Source of the DNA: Oscillospiraceae bacterium
Lineage (GTDB): Bacteria; Bacillota; Clostridia; Oscillospirales; Oscillospiraceae
Direction of reading: 5' to 3'
Length of the DNA: 64,000 bases
Assembly: GCA_902785905.1 (NCBI GenBank)
Contig: CADAAM010000023.1
Location: 1 to 64,000 of the forward strand
Notes under the pieces: generated by a model
What the model was told of the DNA's origin: nothing
The model's database searches: none
Seen by the model: the letters and a program-made list of their open reading frames with translations, nothing else
Translations under genes and position numbers: made by a program
In this document: one piece after another, positions 34,671 through 43,913 of the stretch
Layout: each line of letters begins with the position of its first letter
How positions within the stretch are numbered: the stretch's first letter is position 1

Positions 34671-34776
34671 TACTTAAAGTAAATCCCCGCAGCTCTGTTT
34701 TTCATTGAGGCGCAGCTTTGCCGCATGGGATTTTCCCGGGGCGGAGACGCCCGCCCGGGAGAGGAGACGAGACGAA

Positions 34777-35634
34777 TTGGGAAAAAGAACCGTCCTGTTT
34801 GGGATGCTCGCCCTGCTGCTTCTTGCGGCCCTGTTCCCGATCGGCGCGTTTGCCGACAGCGGCGTGACAGAGGACGTTTTTTATCTGGAGCGGGACGGAC
34901 AGCGGATGTTCGGAAAACTGTATCTGCCGCCGCGGGGGACGGAGCCTCTCCCGCTGGTCATCCTGTCGCACGGCCTCGGCAGCGACCACAGGATCATGGA
35001 GCCCTACGCGCAGTACTTCGCGGACAGCGGGATCGCGGCCTGCGTGTTCGACTATATCGGCGGCTCGGAGGTGAGCCTGAGCGACGGCAGCATGACGGAG
35101 ATGTCCGTGCTCACCGAGGCGGCGGATCTGAACTGCGTGCTGGATCACTTCCTTGGCGACAGCCGCTTTTCGGAGGACGAGATCTTCCTCTTCGGCGGGA
35201 GCCAGGGCGGCTTCATCTCCGCCTATGTCGCGGGGCAGAGGCCGGAGGACGTGGCGGGGCTCACGCTGCTGTACCCGGCGTTCAATCTGCAGGAGACAGC
35301 GCTTGCGCTCGTCCCGGAGGACGGCAAGATCCCGGACACAGCCGTGATCGGAAAGCACACGGTGGGCAGCGTCTACATCAGGGATATGATGGACTTCGAC
35401 ATCTATGAGGTGCTGAGCCGCTATACCGGGCCCGCCCTGCTGTTTCACGGGACGGACGACAAGTATGTGCCGATGGCGTATGTGCAGAGAGCGGCGAAGG
35501 AGCTTGACGCGGAGCTGATCGTCGTGGAGGGCGCGGGCCACGGCTTTACCGGAGAGGACAGAGACACTGTCGCGCAGACCGCGGTGGATTTTGTCCGGAA
35601 CGCCCAGGTGCGGTCCGGCATGGAGGCGGCCTGA
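34777..35634 (+). CDS. Exported alpha/beta hydrolase
   Basis: A 285-residue secreted or anchored hydrolase. After a signal sequence (FGMLALLLLAALFPIGAFA) comes the fold: LVILSHGLGSDHRIMEPYAQ (oxyanion region), GGSQGGF (nucleophile Ser), LLFHGTDDKYVP (Asp) and VEGAGHGFTG (His). All three catalytic residues are present. The start chosen is TTG 34777, 10 bases after GGAGA; upstream TTG 34705 would place 24 charged residues before the signal peptide. Likely an esterase or acyl-peptidase; substrate unknown. Confidence 0.82.
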   Translation: MGKRTVLFGMLALLLLAALFPIGAFADSGVTEDVFYLERDGQRMFGKLYLPPRGTEPLPLVILSHGLGSDHRIMEPYAQYFADSGIAACVFDYIGGSEVSLSDGSMTEMSVLTEAADLNCVLDHFLGDSRFSEDEIFLFGGSQGGFISAYVAGQRPEDVAGLTLLYPAFNLQETALALVPEDGKIPDTAVIGKHTVGSVYIRDMMDFDIYEVLSRYTGPALLFHGTDDKYVPMAYVQRAAKELDAELIVVEGAGHGFTGEDRDTVAQTAVDFVRNAQVRSGMEAA

Positions 35635-35658
35635 ATCATGAGACGGAGGGAAAGAGAA

Positions 35659-36459
35659 ATGAGCTTTGACAAAGAACGGGCGAGGGATGTCTTCCTTCGC
35701 TACGCGGAGGGCTACGATACGCAGAACATTCTGATCCGCCATAAGATCGAACACACCCTTCGGGTGGCGGAGCTGTCGGAACGCTATGCCAAGGCGCTCG
35801 GCATGGAGGGGGAGGACGCGGATTTCGCGTGGTTTCTCGGCCTGCTGCACGACATCGGACGCTTTGAGCAGGTCCGGCGCTTCGGCACCTTTGTGGACTC
35901 CCAGTCGGTGGACCACGCGGAGCTGAGCGGGGACATTTTGTTTAAGGACGGGCTGATTGACCGTTTCTCGGACGAGGGCCTGCCGACGGACTGGCGGTCG
36001 ATCGCGGAGACGGCGGTGCGCCAGCACAACAAGCTCAAGCTGCCGGAGAGTCTGGACGACAGGACAAGGCGCTTTGCCGAGCTTCTGCGCGACGCGGACA
36101 AGACGGATATCTTCCGGGTGATCGCCGGCATCCCCTTTGAACAGCGGATCGGCAGCAGCCGGGCGAGCTTTCAGGACACGGGGGAGGCCAGCCCCGAGGT
36201 GATGGCCTGCGTGACAGAGCACCGCTGCGTGCCCGCCAGGCTGCGCCGCTCCCACTTTGAAGGGCGCGTCTCCCACTGCTGCATGGCATTCGAGCTGGTG
36301 TTCGACATCAGCCGCCGCACCGTCAGGGAGGAGGGCTGGCTTCTGGCCCTGCTCGCGGAGACGGACGAAGAGGGAAAGCAGATCTGGACCGACCGGGAGA
36401 CAGAACAGCTGCGCCTGCTGAGAAGAGAAATCGAAAAAGCCTGGGGCACAACGCTTTAA
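35659..36459 (+). CDS. HD-domain phosphohydrolase
   Basis: A 266-residue HD-superfamily protein. Metal ligands lie in RHKIEHTLRVAELSERYA (His), GLLHDIGRFEQ (His-Asp) and LLRDADKTDIFRV (Asp). The rest is helical with no added sensor domain. Such proteins cleave nucleotide phosphates or cyclic dinucleotides; this one cannot be assigned further. ATG 35659 follows GGAGGGAAAG; the ATG 21 bases upstream lacks a site. 24 bases after the hydrolase gene, same direction. Confidence 0.8.
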   Translation: MSFDKERARDVFLRYAEGYDTQNILIRHKIEHTLRVAELSERYAKALGMEGEDADFAWFLGLLHDIGRFEQVRRFGTFVDSQSVDHAELSGDILFKDGLIDRFSDEGLPTDWRSIAETAVRQHNKLKLPESLDDRTRRFAELLRDADKTDIFRVIAGIPFEQRIGSSRASFQDTGEASPEVMACVTEHRCVPARLRRSHFEGRVSHCCMAFELVFDISRRTVREEGWLLALLAETDEEGKQIWTDRETEQLRLLRREIEKAWGTTL

Positions 36460-36486
36460 ATACAGTGGAACAGAGGAGGAGACGGA

Positions 36487-37449
36487 ATGATTCTCGCGTT
36501 TTACGGGGCTGGCGCGATGGGCCGTGAATTCAAATACGTCGCGGATGAGACCGGACAGTGGCCGGAGATGGTGTTTATCGACGACCGCGCCGCGGCGGAG
36601 AGCCTGCTGGGCTGCCCCGTCGTCGGCTTTCAGGCGTTTCGCAAAACATACAGCCCGGACGAGACGCAGTTTGTGATCACGATAGGCGAGCCGAAATTCC
36701 GCAAGGAGGCCTTCGACCGGATGAAGGAGGCGGGGTATCGGGGGGCGCGGCTGGTACACCCCTCGGCCTATATCACCCCCGACGCCGAGGTAGGCGAGGG
36801 CGCGGTCATCGGGCCCGGCGTTTTCATCGGTTCGCTTGCAAAGGTCGGCAGCAACTTCTATGCCGCCAAGGGCGCGGCCGTCGGCCATGACGCGGTCGTC
36901 GGGAACCATACGCGCGTGGGGGCCAACGCCTTCGTCGGCGGGCACACGGTCATCGGAGAAAACGCCTTTATCGGCAGCGGCGCAATGCTGAAGGACCGCA
37001 TCCGCATCGGCGATTTCAGCGTCGTGGGGATCGGCAGCGCCGTGTTTGAGGACGTGGCGTCCAACACCACCGTCATGGGTAACCCCGCCAGGATCACAAA
37101 CGAGGGCTCGCAGGGGCTGCTCTACGCGCCGAGCCGTGAGATGGCGCAGGCGGCGGAGACCGCGCCGGAGAAGAAGCCGGAGAGCGCGGAGGAGCTCACG
37201 CCCGACCGCGTCGCGGAGCTCTACTGGGAGGCCTTTTCCTCCTGCTTCGAGGGCATGGACTTTAACCCGGTCACCTTCCGCTTCCACGACGAGGGCTGGG
37301 ATTCCATCACGCAGATGAGTCTGATCTGCCGCCTGGAGGAGAGCTTCCATATCTCCTTCAAGGGCAGGGAGACAATGAAGATCAACTCCTACCGCGCGGG
37401 CCTTGAGCTTGTGCGGAAAAAGCTCGCGGACGCGAAGAAGGAGGGGTAA
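36487..37449 (+). CDS. NeuD-like hexapeptide acyltransferase fused to a carrier protein
   Basis: A 320-residue fusion. Residues 1-210 are a NeuD/PglD-like sugar O- or N-acyltransferase: a Rossmann-like start (MILAFYGAGAMGREFKYVAD) and a left-handed beta helix of hexapeptide repeats (GEGAVIGPGVFIG to VMGNPARI) with His134 in VGHDAVVGNH as the likely base. After a Pro/Glu linker (about 222-236), residues 240-315 look like an acyl carrier protein with Ser273 in DEGWDSITQMSLI as the phosphopantetheine site. Coupled to an AMP ligase gene 5 bases downstream, which would load the carrier. Substrates unknown. Confidence 0.8.
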   Translation: MILAFYGAGAMGREFKYVADETGQWPEMVFIDDRAAAESLLGCPVVGFQAFRKTYSPDETQFVITIGEPKFRKEAFDRMKEAGYRGARLVHPSAYITPDAEVGEGAVIGPGVFIGSLAKVGSNFYAAKGAAVGHDAVVGNHTRVGANAFVGGHTVIGENAFIGSGAMLKDRIRIGDFSVVGIGSAVFEDVASNTTVMGNPARITNEGSQGLLYAPSREMAQAAETAPEKKPESAEELTPDRVAELYWEAFSSCFEGMDFNPVTFRFHDEGWDSITQMSLICRLEESFHISFKGRETMKINSYRAGLELVRKKLADAKKEG

Positions 37450-37454
37450 ACGAC

Positions 37455-38897
37455 ATGGGAAAACTCTGGGATTTTGAACGCTTTGCCGCCGCCCCGGCGC
37501 TGATCGCCGACACCGGCGTCACGCTGACTTACGGCGATCTGGCCGCTCTCTCCGATGAGATGGAGAGCGCGATCGGAAGCTGCGCCGACTGGGACGCTTC
37601 AACAAAGCCGCTGACCATGTTTGTCTGCCGCAACACCACAGGGGCGCTCGCGGGTTACGCCGCGATGATGAACGGGGGATATCCCATGCTCCCCGTCTCG
37701 GGCGAGCTTCCGGCCGACAGGCGCAGGGAGCTGATGAAGGCCTACCGGCCAGCGCTCCTCCTCCTGCCCGAACAGCTGCGCGGCGAATATCCCGCCATGC
37801 GGGAGGTCTGCGCCGTGCGGGATTACGTCCTGCTCAGGAGCAATTATATGGAGCGCTTTCCCGTGCATCCGGAGCTCGGCCTGCTGATCACGACCTCGGG
37901 CTCCACGGGCTCGGCCAAGTTCGTGCGGCAGAGCTGGGAGAACCTGCGCTTCAACGCGAAGACCATCGCCGATATCCTTGACATCGGCGCCACGGATAAA
38001 ACCGTCACCGCCCTGCCTCTGCAATACACCTACGGGCTGTCCGTCCTGCACGCCAATCTCCTGCGCGGGGCCGCCATGGTCGTGACCAGAAGCGGCGTCA
38101 TGGACCCGGAATTCTGGGATCTTGTCGAGGCGGAGAACGTGACGTGCTTCCACGGCGTGCCCAATACCTATGACATGCTGCGGCGCATCGAACTGTTTGA
38201 GGACGATTTTCCCAGCCTGCGGACGCTGAGCCAGGCGGGGGGGAAGCTCAGCCGGGAGCTGCAGGAATATTACGCCCGCTATGCCGTTGACAGCGGAAAG
38301 CGCTTTGTCATCATGTACGGACAGAGCGAAGCGACGGCAGCCATCAGCTGGCTGCCGCCGGAGGACGCGCTTCTTAAATTGGGCTCTGTCGGCCGCGTTG
38401 TCGACGGGGGAGAGATAAGTCTCATCGACGACGCGGGTAATCCCGTCACGGGGGCGCAAAAGCGGGGCGAGCTTGTCTATCGCGGCCCCAACGTGGCGAT
38501 GGGCTACGCACTGCGAGGCGAGGATTTGAGCAGGGGCGACGAGTGGAACGGCGTTCTGCGCACCGGCGATCTCGCGGAATATGACGAGGACGGGTATCTC
38601 TCCATCACCGGCAGACTCAAGCGCTTTATCAAGCTGGTCGGCCACCGCGTCAGTCTGGACGAGGTCGACGGCATGATCATGGACGAGCTGAACATCCTCA
38701 GCGTGAGCGTCGGCACCGACGATCACCTGACTGTGTTTGTGACAGGCGACAAGGAAAAGGAGCTGGTCACGGCCTTCCTCTCCAGAACGCTCAGCACCGT
38801 TCGCACCGGGATACGGGTCCTGACGGTCCCGGCCTTTCCCAAGAACGAGGGCGGAAAAATCCTTTACGCCGAGCTCCAGAAAATCGCGGACTCATAA
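37455..38897 (+). CDS. AMP-dependent acyl ligase (ANL superfamily)
   Basis: A 480-residue adenylate-forming enzyme, probably activating a carboxylic acid and loading it onto the carrier domain encoded just upstream. Motifs: LLITTSGSTGSAKFVRQS (P-loop), ALPLQYTYGLSVL, MYGQSEATAAISWL, RTGDLAEYDEDGYLSITGR, KLVGHRVSLDEVD and KNEGGKILYAEL with the C-terminal catalytic Lys. It lacks fused condensation or carrier domains. GGAGGGG precedes ATG. Its last 6 bases overlap the convergent transporter gene. Confidence 0.87.
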   Translation: MGKLWDFERFAAAPALIADTGVTLTYGDLAALSDEMESAIGSCADWDASTKPLTMFVCRNTTGALAGYAAMMNGGYPMLPVSGELPADRRRELMKAYRPALLLLPEQLRGEYPAMREVCAVRDYVLLRSNYMERFPVHPELGLLITTSGSTGSAKFVRQSWENLRFNAKTIADILDIGATDKTVTALPLQYTYGLSVLHANLLRGAAMVVTRSGVMDPEFWDLVEAENVTCFHGVPNTYDMLRRIELFEDDFPSLRTLSQAGGKLSRELQEYYARYAVDSGKRFVIMYGQSEATAAISWLPPEDALLKLGSVGRVVDGGEISLIDDAGNPVTGAQKRGELVYRGPNVAMGYALRGEDLSRGDEWNGVLRTGDLAEYDEDGYLSITGRLKRFIKLVGHRVSLDEVDGMIMDELNILSVSVGTDDHLTVFVTGDKEKELVTAFLSRTLSTVRTGIRVLTVPAFPKNEGGKILYAELQKIADS

Positions 38898-40211
38898 CAC
38901 CGGCATGACGCTCATGGTCCAGCCGACCGAGACCGCGCAGGCGATGAGGGCATAGAGCCAGCCGCCGCGGAGCAGCTCTTTCTGGCCGTAGCCGCCAAAG
39001 TCCATCATATAGGGGACGGCGGCGGTGGGCATCGGGGTCATGAACGCGGTGAGCGCGCCGGCCTCGATCAGAATGACGGGGCCGCGCGGGTCGCCGCCGA
39101 GCTGATGACAGGCCGCGCAGGCGATGGGGAAGAAGATGAGCATCGCGCCCCGGTTGGACATGAACTGGGCGAGCAGGAAGGGAAAGAAGAAAAACAGGAA
39201 GCCGACGACGTAGTTGTTGTTGACCTTCACCGCGAGACGCGCGATGAGTCCGCCGAGCAGGTCGCCCGCGCCGGTTTTGGAGAGCGCGCCCGCCATGGCG
39301 AGCGTGCCGATCACGAGCAGCAGCATGCTCAGCGGAACAGCCTGCCCCGCCTCTCCGGGCGCGAGCACGCCGCAGACCACCATGAGCACGGCCCCTACCA
39401 GACAGATCTGCCAGACCGCGAGGAAGCTGAGCGCGCTTGCCTGGAGCATCAGCGCGAGGGCGGTTCCAAAGAAAATCACGATGCCGGCGGCCTCGGAGAA
39501 GGCGGGCAGGGGCGGCTTTGCCTCCGCCCTTTGAAGGCCGCCCGCGGCATTTTCGGCGGCGGAGCGGTCGGGACAGAAGCGGGGCATCACGAAGGCGCAG
39601 TAGAGCACCGTGAAAATCAGCATGGGCAGCCGTGCCTTCATGGGGTCGAGAAAGCCGACGACCGGCACGGTACCGGCGAAGCCCTCCAGCTTGTCATAGT
39701 AGGCGTGAATATAGCCGTTGAGCTCGGCCGCCTGGGTCGCGCCGTTGCCGATGGGCAGGGTGCAGCAGGTGGAGATGGAGACGACGCCGAGGGACAGCGC
39801 CGCTTTGGAGCGGGCGATACCCCTGGAATCGGTGAAGGCCAGGCACAGGGGGGCCACGATGCCGAAGACGACGACGGGGCTCTGCACCATCTGGCTCAGA
39901 AGCATGGCGAGCACGCAGTAGAGCAGCAGCACCGCGGAAAGACTGCCCTTCGCGGCGCGAGAGATGGCGTCCGCAAGCCGCGTGCAGAAGCGGGTACGGC
40001 TGAAGCCGGCGGCGACCACGCTCATGGCCCCGATCATGACGACAGCACCGTTTGAAAAGCAGGCGAGGGCCTCCGGCGCGCTGAGGCAGCCGGTGAGTGA
40101 GAGGGCCGCGATCGAACACATGGACACGGTCGCCAGACTCCACACGCCGGACATATACCCGGCACAGGTCAGCGCGAAAATAACAAGACAGACAATGAGC
40201 TGTACGGACAT
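38892..40211 (-). CDS. SLC13/DASS-type anion transporter
   Basis: A 439-residue membrane protein with about 11 to 12 helices of the divalent anion:Na+ symporter/ArsB-NhaD superfamily. Recognisable segments: SPEALACFSNGAVVMIGAMSV-like repeat start (APEALACFSNGAVVMIGAMS), CTLPIGNGATQ in the first half and GALTAFMTPMPTAAVPYMM in the second, the two pseudo-symmetric Na+/substrate loops. Dicarboxylates are the usual substrates, but this is not proved here. ATG 40211 follows AAGGAGGG. Single gene, convergent with the acyl ligase. Confidence 0.83.
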   Translation of the reverse strand: MSVQLIVCLVIFALTCAGYMSGVWSLATVSMCSIAALSLTGCLSAPEALACFSNGAVVMIGAMSVVAAGFSRTRFCTRLADAISRAAKGSLSAVLLLYCVLAMLLSQMVQSPVVVFGIVAPLCLAFTDSRGIARSKAALSLGVVSISTCCTLPIGNGATQAAELNGYIHAYYDKLEGFAGTVPVVGFLDPMKARLPMLIFTVLYCAFVMPRFCPDRSAAENAAGGLQRAEAKPPLPAFSEAAGIVIFFGTALALMLQASALSFLAVWQICLVGAVLMVVCGVLAPGEAGQAVPLSMLLLVIGTLAMAGALSKTGAGDLLGGLIARLAVKVNNNYVVGFLFFFFPFLLAQFMSNRGAMLIFFPIACAACHQLGGDPRGPVILIEAGALTAFMTPMPTAAVPYMMDFGGYGQKELLRGGWLYALIACAVSVGWTMSVMPVL

Positions 40212-40321
40212 GGGCGTCCCTCCTTGACAGCTTATGATGATAGCAAGTATAGCACGCGGGCGCCGGTCTTGTCCAACGTCAGATTGAAAAACAGAAAGAA
40301 TCAGAAAAGGAGCGCTGAACC

Positions 40322-41299
40322 ATGAAACGTGTGATCGCCATGCTGCTCACAGCCCTGCTGTTTGTCGGCGCGGCTCTGCCGGCGTATGCCGGAGACTGGA
40401 CCGTCCCGGAAAATACGGAGCTGACGGAAGCGGCTCGCGCGGCCTTTGACAGGGCGACGACGCGGCTGGTCGGTGTGAACTATGTCCCCGCGGCGCTGCT
40501 GGCCGAAAAGGACTCTACCCGGGCGCAAAGTCCTCCTACGCGCTGGTGTATGTCGGCGAGGACGGGATCGAGAATATCTGGGACATCTGGATCGACAAGC
40601 ACAGCCGCCCCGAAGAGGAGACCGCCGGGACTTCACCGGAGGCGATCCGGGCGCGGGGCGTGCTGCGCGTCGGCACGGCGGGGGACTATCTGCCGATGTC
40701 CTATCGGGACCCCGATACCGGCGAATATGTGGGCTTTGACGCGGAACTTGCCCGCGATCTGGCGAAGGCGCTCGGCGTGGAGATCGAGTTTATAGAGACC
40801 TCCTGGCCCACGCTGATGGAGGACACCCTCGCGGGGAAATTCGATCTGGCGATCTGCGGCATCACCATCACGGATGCGCGGAAGGAACAGGCCCTGATGA
40901 GCGAGGGCTACCTCGAAAACGGCAAGACCGTCCTGTGCCGCACGGAGGACGCGGGCCGATATACGAGCCTGGACGCGATCAACCGCCCGGAGGTCCGCGT
41001 GATGGAGAATCCCGGCGGACTGAACGAGAAGTTCGCGAGGGACCGGAGAGGCGGACGTGATGATCACCGAGATCCTTGAGGCGGGCTACTATGTCGGGCA
41101 GGACGAGCGCCTCGCCGCCCCGCTCCTCCATGAGCCTTTCACCCACGGCGAACTCGGCGTGCTGATGACGAAGGGAAGCGAGGCACTTCTGAATTATGTA
41201 AACTCCTTCCTCGCCGATGAAAAGGCATCCGGGCGCATCGACGAGCTCGCGGAGACATTTATCTATCTCAGCCCGGACAGTCTCCCGAACGCCGCGTGA
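40322..41299 (+). pseudogene. Family 3 solute-binding / PheC-like protein, frameshifted twice
   Basis: Three consecutive frames encode one exported protein. Frame 1 has the signal peptide (RVIAMLLTALLFVGAALPAYAG) and runs to LLAEK near 40510, where one missing G would restore GLYPGAK. Frame 2 has the binding core (RVGTAGDYLPMSYRDPDTG, FDLAICGITITDARKEQA, ENPGGLNEKFAR), similar to cyclohexadienyl dehydratase PheC and to amino-acid binding proteins. At about 41040 some 24 residues are missing and frame 3 resumes at EADVMITEILEAG, running to the end. No ABC permease or ATPase is adjacent. AAAGGAG before ATG is intact. Confidence 0.8.
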
Positions 41300-41372
41300 C
41301 ATGCGGGCGGAAAGAAAAACGGAAAGAGGCGTCGCGTGGAAGCTGCCACGGCGCTTTTGCGGGTTGTTTTGA

Positions 41373-43094
41373 ATGAAAAACAGATTTGTTTCGATAGGCG
41401 GAAAACTCAAGCTCCTGATCGTCGGCGTCGTGCTGCTGGTGGCCGGGGGGCTGCTCGCCATCTTCTACCACGTCTTCTGCGGGGAGGTGGACGAGCGCAA
41501 CTATGAGCGCCTGTGGAGGGCCTGCTACAACGTGGAGGAGGTCCTGTCCGACTCGCTGCTGTGGGACATACGGGAGACGTTTCTGTCCGAAGAGTACCGG
41601 GCGCTGCGCGCACAGGCACTGGAGACCGGCGACGACACGCCCATCCGGGAGTGGATGTCTCAGCGCGTCGGCGCGGGTCTGGCCGGAGAATGGGATAACC
41701 CTGCAGAAGAGCTTCAGGAGATGGGATATACCCTCGAATGGGAATACGAGAACGTGTTCGAGTGGCTTCACTCGATCCGTGACAGCTTTGATCTCGACAG
41801 TGTCTATCTTCAGTACGATCTTGACGGTGTGACCTATAATCTGGTCGACCCGAATGAGGATCTGTTCTGGCCGGGCTCCGTCGAGGAGCCGCTTCCGGAA
41901 TTTGAGGAGCTTGAGGACAACGCGGTGGTTCCGCCGACCTATTCCAAATCGAAATACGGGTGGCTCTGCACGGTCTGCAATCCCATCACGGACTGGGAGA
42001 CCGGCGAGGTGATCTGCTTCGTCGGCGCAGATATGAATATGGACGACATGGTCCGGGACCGCAACGCCTTCTTCCTGCAGAGCGGCGTCCTGGTCCTGCT
42101 GCTGATCGGCGTGGCCGTCGCCCTGAGCACGATCTTTGCCGGACGCCTGGTAAAGCCCATCGCCCAGCTGACCCGGGCGGCGAAGAGCTTTTCCGGCGAC
42201 GACTCCGGCCTGACGAAGGACAAGGTGATCTCGCTGGACATCCGCTCCCGGGATGAGATCGGGGAGCTTTATCACGAGATCCGCTCCATGGAGGAGCGCA
42301 TCGTGGACTATACGGACCACCTGACGCGCATCACAGCGGAGAAGGAGCGCACCGAGACCGAGCTGCGCACCGCCGCGGGGATACAAACGTCCATGCTGCC
42401 GGAGATCGACTCGTCCATCACCGAGAGGACGGAATTTGAGCTCGCCGCCAGCATGAGCCCGGCCAAGGAGGTCGGCGGCGACTTTTATGACTTCTTTCTG
42501 ATCGATGCCGATCACCTTGCGCTGGTGATAGCCGACGTGTCAGACAAGGGCGTGCCGGCGGCGCTGTTCATGATGTCCTCCAAAATCCTGCTCAACTACC
42601 GCGCCCGTCTCGGCGGAAGCCCGGCGGAAATCCTCGGCGACGTGAACGAGGAGGTCTGCCGCCATAACCCCTCCAGTATGTTCGTGACGGTCTGGCTCGG
42701 TATTCTGGAGCTCTCCACCGGGCGGCTCTCCTGCAGCAGCGCCGGGCATGAGTATCCCTTCCTGCGGCAGAGCGGGCGCTTTGCGCTGTATAAAGACAGG
42801 CACGGGCCCGTGATCGGCGCGCGCAAGGGCGTCCGCTACCGGGACTACGAGATTCGGCTCATGCCCGGCGACGCGGTCTTTGTCTACACCGACGGCGTGC
42901 CCGAGGCACAAAACGCGCAGGACGAATTTTTCGGTCTGGAGCGCACGGAGGAGACGCTGAACGCGGCCCCGCAGCAGAGCGCCGAGTCGATCCTCGACGC
43001 CGTGAAGCAGGCGACGGACAGCTTCAAGGGCGACGCGCGCCAGTTTGACGATCTCACCATGCTGTGCGTGACCTACAAGGGGAGCCCTTCATAA
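41373..43094 (+). CDS. Membrane PP2C-type serine phosphatase with HAMP (RsbU/SpoIIE-like)
   Basis: A 573-residue signalling phosphatase. One N-terminal helix (LLIVGVVLLVAGGLLAIFYHV), an outside sensor region of about 190 residues, a second helix (LVLLLIGVAVALSTIFAG), a HAMP linker (RLVKPIAQLTRAAKSF), a short coiled coil, then the phosphatase with SPAKEVGGDFYDFF, IADVSDKGVPAALFM, SSAGHEYPFL, VYTDGVPEAQN and DDLTMLCV. Metal-binding Asp and Gly residues are present. It should dephosphorylate an anti-sigma antagonist in response to an external signal; no partner is encoded nearby. No clear ribosome binding site before ATG 41373. Confidence 0.88.
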   Translation: MKNRFVSIGGKLKLLIVGVVLLVAGGLLAIFYHVFCGEVDERNYERLWRACYNVEEVLSDSLLWDIRETFLSEEYRALRAQALETGDDTPIREWMSQRVGAGLAGEWDNPAEELQEMGYTLEWEYENVFEWLHSIRDSFDLDSVYLQYDLDGVTYNLVDPNEDLFWPGSVEEPLPEFEELEDNAVVPPTYSKSKYGWLCTVCNPITDWETGEVICFVGADMNMDDMVRDRNAFFLQSGVLVLLLIGVAVALSTIFAGRLVKPIAQLTRAAKSFSGDDSGLTKDKVISLDIRSRDEIGELYHEIRSMEERIVDYTDHLTRITAEKERTETELRTAAGIQTSMLPEIDSSITERTEFELAASMSPAKEVGGDFYDFFLIDADHLALVIADVSDKGVPAALFMMSSKILLNYRARLGGSPAEILGDVNEEVCRHNPSSMFVTVWLGILELSTGRLSCSSAGHEYPFLRQSGRFALYKDRHGPVIGARKGVRYRDYEIRLMPGDAVFVYTDGVPEAQNAQDEFFGLERTEETLNAAPQQSAESILDAVKQATDSFKGDARQFDDLTMLCVTYKGSPS

Positions 43095-43154
43095 CAGGAA
43101 AGACCCCGGGGAACTTGGACCGAAAGGCCGCTTTCCCGGGGGCTGAACATTGCC

Positions 43155-43183
43155 TTGCGCTGACTGACAATACATGATAAAAT
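43155..43183 (+). promoter_or_regulatory. Promoter of the folT-like gene
   Basis: TTGCGC, 17 bases, TAAAAT. It implies a leader of about 130 bases before ATG 43319. A hairpin CCCCGGGGAA/TTTCCCGGGG just upstream (43103-43141) probably ends the phosphatase transcript. I found no convincing tetrahydrofolate riboswitch in the leader. Confidence 0.5.
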
Positions 43184-43318
43184 GCCGTCTGTCGGACAGC
43201 GGGACCATGCCCGGATTTTGATAGAAGCGCTTCGACCGCGCCGACCGTGCTCTGCGGGCACGTCACAGAAGCGGGAAAAAGACAGTCGTCCATGCCGCCG
43301 GCAAAGGAGCGTGCCCTT

Positions 43319-43840
43319 ATGTTCAAACCCAGATTCAGCACCAGAACCCTCACCACCCTCGCGCTGCTCACCGCAATCGAGATCGTGCTCTCACGCTTTC
43401 TCTCACTCAGCGCGTGGAATATGAAGATCGGCTTCAGCTTTCTGCCGATCGTCGCGGCCGCCATTCTCTACGGCCCGCTCGCCTCGGGCATCGTCGCCGC
43501 GCTGGGCGATTTCGTCGGCGCGATCCTTTTTCCGATCGGCGCGTATTTTCCCGGCTTCACGCTGACGGCCTTTCTGACCGGCTGCGTCTTCGGCCTCTTC
43601 CTGCATGAGAAGCAGGGCTGGCCTCAGTGCGTCGCCGCCGTCGGCGTCAATCAGTTCGTTCTCAGTCTGTTTCTCAATACGCTCTGGATCTCCGTTCTGT
43701 ACGGCTCGCCCTACGGTCCGCTTCTGGCCGCCCGCATCGTCCAGTGCGTGATCCTGACGGCGGTGCAGCTGATCGGCATCCGGGCCCTCGCGAGACTTCT
43801 GGAGAGCTATGGAGGAAAGAGGGGAGACGCCCGAGGCTGA
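43319..43840 (+). CDS. folT: ECF transporter S component, folate type
   Basis: A 173-residue membrane protein with about six helices. It opens FSTRTLTTLALLTAIEIVLSRF, continues WNMKIGFSFLPIVAAAILYGP and GALGDFVGAILFPIGAYFPGFT-like segments (here AALGDFVGAILFPIG, FPGFTLTAFLTG), the pattern of FolT-type substrate-binding subunits. It would bind folate and team with the shared EcfA/A'/T module encoded elsewhere. ATG 43319 follows AAAGGAG; upstream in-frame ATGs have none. Folate is the likely vitamin, by family resemblance. Confidence 0.8.
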   Translation: MFKPRFSTRTLTTLALLTAIEIVLSRFLSLSAWNMKIGFSFLPIVAAAILYGPLASGIVAALGDFVGAILFPIGAYFPGFTLTAFLTGCVFGLFLHEKQGWPQCVAAVGVNQFVLSLFLNTLWISVLYGSPYGPLLAARIVQCVILTAVQLIGIRALARLLESYGGKRGDARG

Positions 43841-43913
43841 GCCGAAAGGCCGGACTGCAAACAGAGCCTTGCAGACCGGGCCGGACCTGCAGGGTTTCAA
43901 AAAGCGCCGCGTG

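Noticed and set aside
34702..37350. An 882-codon open frame on the minus strand
   Set aside because: It runs antisense to four well-supported genes (hydrolase, HD protein, acyltransferase-carrier fusion). Long antisense frames arise here from the high G+C at third codon positions, and the protein has no recognisable domain.
43184..43318. Tetrahydrofolate riboswitch before folT
   Set aside because: Many folT genes have one, but I could not find the conserved core elements in order in this 135-base leader.
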